Source of the DNA: Candidatus Anammoximicrobium sp.
GTDB taxonomy: Bacteria; Planctomycetota; Planctomycetia; Pirellulales; Pirellulaceae
NCBI GenBank assembly: GCA_012515235.1
Contig: JAAYYU010000243.1
Coordinates: forward strand, 1 to 58,396
DNA: 58,396 nucleotides
Reading direction: 5' to 3'
This document shows, piece after piece, positions 53,088 to 58,396 of the stretch. Made by a program: the position numbers and the translations under genes. The notes beneath the pieces were generated by a model. The model was given only the letters and a program-made list of their open reading frames with translations, was not told the origin of the DNA and did not search any database. The stretch's first letter is position 1. Each line of letters starts with the position of its first letter.

Positions 53088-53233
53088 TCTCCGGTTCGCC
53101 TGTCTGTACCGGCAAACAAGGAACCCTCAAACCGCGAAAGTGATACAACCGGGAGACGATTCTCAACCCCCGTCCAGCGCATTATTGGTCGAAAGACATC
53201 CAGGGTCAAGAACCCATAGGGACGCGGGGCGTT

Positions 53234-54145
53234 TCAGCCTCGCTGGGACCCGATCTGACCGCCAAGGTCTTCGATAGTCCGCCCCAGACGGTCGCCATCC
53301 ACCGCGACAATCGCCAGCTTGTGCCGGTCGGCCAGTCGCACGACCTCGTCCTGGTCCAGTACGATCGTCTTGCCGGCTTCGATGGCCAGCGCGCCGGCAC
53401 CGGCTTCGATCAGGGTTTGCACGGTTCCCGGCCCGATGGTCGGCACGTCGAAACGCATGTCCTGCTGGGGCTTGGCGACTTTGACCACGGTAAAGCCGCC
53501 CGCCGGGCACAGGTGTCCGGCGCGGCGGATGCACTCGTCGGTCCCCTCCACCGCCTCGACGGCCAGCACGGCCCGGCCTTTGACCGCCACGCTCTGGCCC
53601 ACGTCGACGCGTCCCAATTCCTTGGCCAACTGCCAGCCGAATTGGATGTCTTTCCATTGCGCCGCGGACGGCGCGCGGTGCGTCAGATTGCCTGCTGTCA
53701 CGAGCAACTCCGGGGCATAATCGGTCGCCGGGGCAAAGTGGATCCCCTCCTGCTCAAACGCCCCGACGATCGTGCCCAGGAGGGTGTCATCCTTGCGGTC
53801 TTTGGTTTTGGTAATCCAATGCGGATAGAAGGTCCAGAAGAACCGCCAATCGGGCAGGTGCTTGAGCCAATGGTACTTGCGGAAGATCAGCGTTTTGTGG
53901 ATCTTGCCGGCCATCGTGGCCCGCGCGACGCCGTGTCGATGGAAGTAGCGGATCGCCGCGCCGAGTTTGGCCAGCCCCTGGGGCTGCCAGTGGTCACAGA
54001 ACTCGCGCAAGGCCGGGTCGGCGTGATCCTTGATGGCCAGACAGTACACCGAGTGCCCCTGGGCACGCAGTGCCTGGGCCACGATCAGCGGATACCGCCC
54101 CCAGCCGGCCAACAGGCCGATCTTCTCCGATGCCGCGCCGCTCAC
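53234..54145 (-). CDS. lpxI: UDP-2,3-diacylglucosamine diphosphatase LpxI
   Basis: This 303-residue enzyme cleaves UDP-2,3-diacylglucosamine to lipid X and UMP in lipid A synthesis, in the cytosol. The N-terminal domain begins GLLAGWGRYPLIVAQALRAQ and has AGKIHKTLIFRKY and DDTLLGTIVGAFEQEGI. The C-terminal signature is EGTDECIRRAG..., KVAKPQQDMRFDVPTIGPGT and LIEAGAGALAIEAGKTIVLD. Its start overlaps the lpxD stop by ATGA, so the two are translationally coupled. LpxI replaces LpxH in many non-gammaproteobacterial lineages. This supports a lipopolysaccharide-type outer membrane in the organism. Confidence 0.92.
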   Translation of the reverse strand: MSGAASEKIGLLAGWGRYPLIVAQALRAQGHSVYCLAIKDHADPALREFCDHWQPQGLAKLGAAIRYFHRHGVARATMAGKIHKTLIFRKYHWLKHLPDWRFFWTFYPHWITKTKDRKDDTLLGTIVGAFEQEGIHFAPATDYAPELLVTAGNLTHRAPSAAQWKDIQFGWQLAKELGRVDVGQSVAVKGRAVLAVEAVEGTDECIRRAGHLCPAGGFTVVKVAKPQQDMRFDVPTIGPGTVQTLIEAGAGALAIEAGKTIVLDQDEVVRLADRHKLAIVAVDGDRLGRTIEDLGGQIGSQRG

Positions 54146-55197
54146 GCCGCCTCCTGTCGCGTCAGCGTCCCCGCCGCCTGCTCCAATTGCGTCACCGTGT
54201 GCTGCAGCGCGCGAAGTTGCTTCTTCAGATCAGGCAGCTTCTGCAACGCCGCCAAGATCACCAGTTGTTGCCGCTCCGGCGTCGCCGGGATGCCCACATA
54301 GGTCGCCCCGGACGGGATGTCGTTCATCACGCCTGCTTTGGCGCCGATCGTCACTCGCTCGCCGATGTTCACGTGATCGCGAATCCCCACCTGGCCGGCC
54401 ATCACGACGTAGTCGCCGGTGGTCGTGCTGCCGGCGATCCCGACCTGGGAGCAGATGATGTTGTGGCGTCCGATGCGGCAGTTGTGCGCGATCATCACGT
54501 GGTTGTCGATCTTCGTCCCCTCGCCGATCACCGTCGCCCCATAGGTCCCCCGGTCGACGGCCGTGCATGCCCCGATCTCCACGTCGTCGCCCAACTCGAC
54601 GTGGCCCAGTTGTGCGGACAGCCGATGCCGGCCTTCGACCACGGTGTACCCGAACCCGTACGCCCCAATCACCGCCCCGGCGTGAATCAGGACCCGGGCC
54701 CCGACGACGGTGTTCTCGTACAGCACGACATTGGGAAACAGCACCGTCTGCTCGCCGATGCGGCAGCCGGCCATGATCTGGACGCCGGAATGAATCACCG
54801 TCCGGTCGCCGATCGTGACTCCGTCGCCAATCACCGCGTTGGCGTGGACGACGACGTCGCGGCCCAGTCGCGCCGTGGGACTGATCACGGCCGAAGCAGC
54901 GACGCCCACGCGGCGGTCCTGCTGCGGCGGACGGAAATAGGCGACCACGCGGGAAAACGCCTCCTGAACGTTGCTCACGGTCACAAAGGGCAAGCCCTGC
55001 GGTTGAATTCCGGGCGGCGTGATCACCGCCGAAGCGCGGCAGGCGGCCAGGCGGCCCAGCAGTCGCTCGCTGTCAGCGAACGTCACGTCGCCGGGTTGGG
55101 CATCGCGGATAATGTCGGCGCCGGTGATGGGGATGTTGCCGTCCCCTTGCAGCTGCCCATCGACCATGCGTGCCACGTCGCAGAGTGAGACGACCAT
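54142..55197 (-). CDS. lpxD: UDP-3-O-acylglucosamine N-acyltransferase LpxD
   Basis: This 351-residue enzyme adds the N-linked acyl chain in lipid A synthesis. The N-terminal uridine-binding domain spans about 1-100 (LCDVARMVDGQLQGDGNIPI, ITGADIIRDAQPGDVTFADS). The middle is a left-handed beta-helix of hexapeptide repeats (IGDGVTIGDRTVIHSGVQIM). The catalytic His lies in KIDNHVMIAHNCRIGRHNII. A C-terminal helical segment (LPDLKKQLRALQHTVTQLEQ) completes the trimer-type fold. It is the first gene of the lpxD-lpxI unit. Confidence 0.95.
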   Translation of the reverse strand: MVVSLCDVARMVDGQLQGDGNIPITGADIIRDAQPGDVTFADSERLLGRLAACRASAVITPPGIQPQGLPFVTVSNVQEAFSRVVAYFRPPQQDRRVGVAASAVISPTARLGRDVVVHANAVIGDGVTIGDRTVIHSGVQIMAGCRIGEQTVLFPNVVLYENTVVGARVLIHAGAVIGAYGFGYTVVEGRHRLSAQLGHVELGDDVEIGACTAVDRGTYGATVIGEGTKIDNHVMIAHNCRIGRHNIICSQVGIAGSTTTGDYVVMAGQVGIRDHVNIGERVTIGAKAGVMNDIPSGATYVGIPATPERQQLVILAALQKLPDLKKQLRALQHTVTQLEQAAGTLTRQEAA

Positions 55198-55340
55198 CGT
55201 GCGGAATCCTTTCCAGCTAGAGCGAACCGACCGCTCCCTCGAAGCACATCCCTGCTTTCGGGGTTATCGCGGCGGTATCCTACCCGAACTCGGCAGTCAG
55301 CGGCAAGATGAATCCCCCCACGGCCCGCCTGCTTGCCTAA

Positions 55341-55446
55341 GTGTGGCACGGCCTACTTGTTGGCCGTGTCTATCGCCTACGTGTGGCACGGCCTACTTGT
55401 TGGCCGTGTCTGTCGCGGACACGGCCAACAAGTAGGCCGTGCCACA
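55341..55446. repeat. Triple hairpin with conserved TACTTGTT loop
   Basis: Two 40-bp direct repeats (55341-55380, 55381-55420) each carry a hairpin with stem CACGGCC/GGCCGTG and loop TACTTGTT (55347-55368, 55387-55408). A third hairpin in opposite sense (55420-55441, loop AACAAGTA) makes a 29-bp-arm perfect palindrome with the second. The same loop occurs at 34013-34068 with different stems. The element fills most of the 336-bp gap between lpxD and the SGNH hydrolase gene. Confidence 0.85.
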
Positions 55447-55533
55447 GGGCCTTTGTGCCAGCGGCAAACGACAGCATTGCTGTCACTCCGTTCCCGGTTA
55501 CGGGCCGCCGCGCGAAGTTGCCGCGGGGCTACA

Positions 55534-57024
55534 TTATCGGTCGCCGGCCAGCAGGGGCGCCAAGGCCGCGGCCCAGATCGCGTAGCCGGCTTCCGTGGGA
55601 TGGCAGAAGTCGTTCATCAAGCTGCGCGGAAGTTCGCCGTCGGGCTGCAAAAACTTCTCGCCGATGTCCAGGAACGTAATCCCGGGAACCTGGCCCAGTT
55701 CCGACGCAAGCTTGTTCAACTCGCCAATCTTGCTGCGAAAAGGATCGCTGGCCTTGGCTCCGCGCGGCAGAACGCCCATCACGATCAGGCGGGACTCGGG
55801 GGACTTGGAACGGACGCGCAGGCAGATCGCGCGAATACCTTCGGCGACCTGTGCGGGCGTGTTGGCCCGCGCGTTGGCGGTTGTCGAGAAGTTGTTCGTG
55901 CCAATGTTGATGATGACCCAGCGCGGGTGCAGGCCGTCGAACTCGCCGTGGTCCAGCCGCCACAGCACGTTCTGCGTGCGGTCCCAGCCGAAGCCCAGGT
56001 TCAGCACGCGGCGCTCGCCGAACAGCGTTTGCCACGCTTGCGGGCCGTTTTGGATCGGCGCGCGAGGCGGCCCCGCCCAGAAGTGCGTGATCGAATCGCC
56101 GATCAAGACCACCTCGGGCGCAAGCTGGTTCTTGACCTTCAGCACCTCCGCGTGCCGCGCGTACCAGTCGTAACAATCGTTTTCCAGCTTGGGCACCGGC
56201 GCCAGCGCGGTGTTATCGACCGCCGCCGTGTCCCGGTTGCTGTCCCCCATCAACTGGCACAAGGTGGGTTCCATCGCGCGGGCCCAGGCCAGGGCGCCCT
56301 GAGGCGAGGGGTGCAGCAGATCCGGCATCCGTTCCGGGTCCAGCGAGCCATCCAGCCGCAGAAAGACGTGGTTGACGTCCAGGCAGTGGACCATCTTGCC
56401 GTCCGCCAGCCGGGCGACGAGTTCCGCAGCCCGCAGGTTGGTCTGGAACCGCCGGCGGGCACTGCCGAGTTCCTCGTTGCCTTTCCTGTACACATTCGTG
56501 CGGGGGAAGATCCGCAGCAGCAGGATTTTCGTCTCGGGCAGCTTCTCGCGCAGCAGAGCCACGATGGCTTGCGTTCCCTCCGCAATCTGTTCCGGTGTGT
56601 GAACGATCGGGTAGTTGGCGTCGTCGGAGTTGTTCGTGCCGATCAGCAGCACGGCGACCTTGGGCGATTGATTGTCCAGTTCGCCGTTTTGCAGATTCCA
56701 AAGAATGTTCTCGGTCCGAGCGCCGCTGTAGCCCAGATTGAGCGCCCGGCGGGGAGCGAAGAACTGGTCCCAGACCGCTTTGTAGGGAGGCAGGTCGAGG
56801 TTGTGGGTGATCGAGTCGCCGATCAGCAACAGGTCGTGTTTCTCGGCCCGCGCCGCCTTGACCTTCTCCTCGTGCCGCGCCGCCCAGCCTTTCTGCTGCG
56901 ACGGAATTACCGCCGTGTTCGCGGGCTGCCGGCCCTGCGCTGTCGGCATGGCGGCGGCCGATAGCACGGCAGCCAAAGTCAGCCCAAATAGGATTTGATC
57001 ACAGAAGGAAAAACGGTGTGTCAT
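55534..57024 (-). CDS. Secreted protein with two SGNH/GDSL hydrolase domains
   Basis: The 496-residue protein has an N-terminal signal (ILFGLTLAAVLSAAAMPTAQ). Two complete SGNH units occur in tandem. Unit 1 has LLLIGDSITHNL (block I), LNLGYSGARTENILW (II), LLIGTNNSDD (III) and MPDLLHPSPQGA (V). Unit 2 has VVLIGDSITHFW, LNLGFGWDRTQNVLW, INIGTNNFST and MNDFCHPTEAGY. Both keep Ser, Gly, Asn and the Asp-His pair, so both may be active esterases, for example acetyl-glycan deacetylases. Tandem fusion is less common than single domains in this family, and it probably arose by internal duplication. Confidence 0.9.
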   Translation of the reverse strand: MTHRFSFCDQILFGLTLAAVLSAAAMPTAQGRQPANTAVIPSQQKGWAARHEEKVKAARAEKHDLLLIGDSITHNLDLPPYKAVWDQFFAPRRALNLGYSGARTENILWNLQNGELDNQSPKVAVLLIGTNNSDDANYPIVHTPEQIAEGTQAIVALLREKLPETKILLLRIFPRTNVYRKGNEELGSARRRFQTNLRAAELVARLADGKMVHCLDVNHVFLRLDGSLDPERMPDLLHPSPQGALAWARAMEPTLCQLMGDSNRDTAAVDNTALAPVPKLENDCYDWYARHAEVLKVKNQLAPEVVLIGDSITHFWAGPPRAPIQNGPQAWQTLFGERRVLNLGFGWDRTQNVLWRLDHGEFDGLHPRWVIINIGTNNFSTTANARANTPAQVAEGIRAICLRVRSKSPESRLIVMGVLPRGAKASDPFRSKIGELNKLASELGQVPGITFLDIGEKFLQPDGELPRSLMNDFCHPTEAGYAIWAAALAPLLAGDR

Positions 57025-57099
57025 GGGAACGCTCCAGGGTTGGACGGTTGGAAATACACGACGCAGAAGCCCGGCTCTTGCGAACAGCGGGCCTTCCTT

Positions 57100-57848
57100 T
57101 CAGGTCTTAAGATCCTCCATCGCTCCGGCCACCGCCGCCAGCACGCGGTCCTTGTCGGCTTCGGTATGAGCGGCCGAGAAACCGTGGTGAGGCGACACGG
57201 CGAAATATACGCCGCGGCGATAGCAGCCGGCAATAAAGGCTTGTTCCAGGGCGCGATCCTTTGAGTGCTGCTTGGCGGTAATTGGTCACCTCGTCGCGGA
57301 TCCCAAAGTACATGCCGAACCGCGGACCGGCGTACTGCAGTCGCACCGGACGCCGCTGCGGTCGAGGATCTCCTGGAATCGATGGTGGAAGTACTCGCCG
57401 ACCGCGTTCAAACGGTCGTAGAAACCGGGGCGGGGGACTGCTCGATCGCGGCCAATGCACCGAGCACCGTCGTCAGGTGGGCGAGATAGGTGCCGCTCAT
57501 CTCGGTCCCCGATCCGGCGAACCGCACGAGTTCCGCGCACGGCACCAGTTCCGTGACGCGCCGAGCCAGGGCCACATGGTGTTCCGTCTCGTGCGAGCAG
57601 ATGATCCCCGGCCCCAGCGCCTTCGCCACAGCGGCCTTGATCCGCGGGTGGTTGTGGCCCAGCAGCGAGGCGCCGTGCGACATGCACATGTCGATGTGCT
57701 CGCGTCCCACGATGTCGTAGATCCGCGAACCCTCGCCGCGCGCCAGATACAGCGGGTGCCCGATGGCCGCATTGGCCCGTGCCGAGGCGCACACGCCGCC
57801 CGCCAGGTACCGCGGGGCCTGTTCGTACAACTGGCTGATTTCAATCAA
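57100..57848 (-). pseudogene. Class III aminotransferase (HemL-like) pseudogene
   Basis: A TTG at 57848 with GAGGAGG upstream starts a class III aminotransferase N-terminus (QLYEQAPRYLAGGVCASAR, MCMSHGASLLGHNHPRIKAA, CSHETEHHVALARRVTELVP, CAELVRFAGSGTEM). The next sequence aligns with a region far downstream in normal enzymes (GTYLAHLTTVLGALAAIEQ), so about 150 or more residues, including the PLP-lysine region, are missing. Then the frame shifts three times: PGFYDRLNAVGEYFHHRFQE, then YAGPRFGMYFGIRDEVTNYR, then ALEQAFIAGCYRRGVYFAVS and PHHGFSAAHTEADKDRVLAA. The final stop is at 57100-57102. The enzyme cannot be functional. The functional copy, if any, lies elsewhere. Confidence 0.85.
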
Positions 57849-57885
57849 GCGATCCTCCTCACGCGGCCAGCCGCCGCACCCCAAT

Positions 57886-57970
57886 TGGCGAGCGGGGCGG
57901 CGTCAGCCCCCCCGGTTCTGAGTCGGGCGACTTGCCGGGAACCAGGGGGCTGACGCCACCCCGCTCGCCA
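57886..57970. repeat. TGGCGAGCGGGG palindrome
   Basis: Arms 57886-57911 and 57945-57970 (25 of 26 matched, TGGCGAGCGGGGCGGCGTCA at the left) flank a 33-nt centre. It lies 38 bp upstream of the pseudogene's start, in the 491-bp stretch before the last gene. It is another independent intergenic palindrome family in this window. Confidence 0.75.
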
Positions 57971-58079
57971 CGCCAAGATGCGCGCGCGGCGGTTGGGCCA
58001 CCGCCTCGCATTCTACCTGAAATATGCTGGACTGACTCACACCGCCGTACGATTCGGCCGGAACGCCCAGGGGAAACGC

Positions 58080-58174
58080 GGCCAAAACCGCTCATCTGAG
58101 GCGTGTTTTGGCTGGATATAGATAATTGTGTCTGGCCAAAACCGCTGTCTTGAGGCATGTTTTGGCTGGATATA
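58080..58174. repeat. Two 41-bp direct repeats with internal hairpins
   Basis: The units 58080-58120 and 58134-58174 both run GGCCAAAACCGCT ... GTTTTGGCTGGATATA, 54 bp apart. Each can fold with stem CCAAAAC/GTTTTGG. The centres differ (CATCTGAGGCGT against GTCTTGAGGCAT). Their place upstream of the AT-rich promoter at 58269 makes them candidate regulator-binding sites. Confidence 0.7.
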
Positions 58175-58268
58175 ACGCCATCGAAACTACCGGCCTATGG
58201 GAGATGTTCCTCGTGCCACGGCGCATGCGGGCTGTCGATTTAATTTATACTTATTTATGGTAATTGTA

Positions 58269-58297
58269 TTTACATCAAAATACGTATTTGGTATACT
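58269..58297 (+). promoter_or_regulatory. Strong sigma-70-type promoter with palindromic operator
   Basis: TTTACA (58269-58274), a 17-bp spacer and TATACT (58292-58297) make the best promoter in the window, inside an AT-rich island in otherwise GC-rich DNA. The spacer holds the perfect palindrome AAATACGTATTT (58278-58289), the position expected for a repressor operator. The start codon at 58340 is about 36 bases past the likely transcription start and has GGAGG upstream. Confidence 0.6.
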
Positions 58298-58339
58298 GCT
58301 CGCAACGGCCGGTAAGAAGAGATCAGGAGGTCCGCGGGC

Positions 58340-58396
58340 ATGAGTCACTTCGCACAGCCAGTCTTGGGACGGCGCCAGTTCGTGCTGATTTCCACC
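58340..58396 (+). CDS. Tat-exported protein, 5' end only
   Basis: Only 19 codons lie in the window (MSHFAQPVLGRRQFVLIST). GRRQFVLIS is a likely twin-arginine start, preceded by GGAGG at 58326-58330. The function cannot be told. The isolated, regulated-looking promoter suggests a controlled gene. Confidence 0.6.
   Translation, partial: MSHFAQPVLGRRQFVLIST

Overview
The window looks like a chromosome segment of a high-GC planctomycete, most likely from the Pirellulales/Pirellulaceae side. The grounds are three DUF1559 pilin-like proteins, DUF1080 proteins paired with twin-arginine Gfo/Idh/MocA oxidoreductases, a hydrazine-synthase-alpha-like two-haem protein, lipid A genes, and intergenic spaces packed with palindromic repeats. 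Family assignments rest on motifs read by eye; no database was searched.

Layout. 1-2.0 kb: a cut-off Tat-exported enzyme and a decayed PIN toxin/antitoxin pair in a mosaic of short hairpin repeats. 2.1-9.1 kb (minus strand): a DUF5107/TPR protein, a zinc-ribbon membrane protein, a leucine-rich-repeat lipoprotein and a Tat-exported oxidoreductase. 9.8-16.5 kb: two UvrD/Rep-type helicases around an RhlE-type DEAD-box helicase whose 5' leader is rich in hairpins. 16.7-18 kb: YedF plus DUF3343, a selenium/sulfur-carrier pair. 18.2-28.7 kb (minus strand): a carbohydrate locus with a phospholipase C-like NPCBM protein, a GH36-like alpha-galactosidase, a Gfo/Idh/MocA oxidoreductase, DUF1080 and the HzsA-like cytochrome. 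It is followed by a plus-strand ceramidase-like hydrolase and an acetyl xylan esterase-like protein.

33-37.3 kb: three DUF1559 proteins and two small lipoproteins. 37.5-43.2 kb: conserved planctomycete-type hypotheticals, TadA, a second DUF1080 protein and a VanZ-like protein. 43.8-52.2 kb: a transglutaminase-like lipoprotein, an orphan anti-sigma factor, a membrane metallophosphoesterase, a von Willebrand A membrane protein and a prenyltransferase-fold protein. 52.4-55.2 kb: two overlapping small membrane-protein genes, then lpxD-lpxI. 55.5-58.4 kb: a double SGNH hydrolase, an aminotransferase pseudogene, and the regulated promoter and start of another Tat-exported protein.

The most striking signal is intergenic. 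At least five copies of a 96-97 bp near-perfect palindrome, plus several unrelated palindrome families, show paired base changes that keep the arms complementary. No transposase is present, so these elements, if mobile, are moved in trans. They sit beside truncated genes and are nested in one another.
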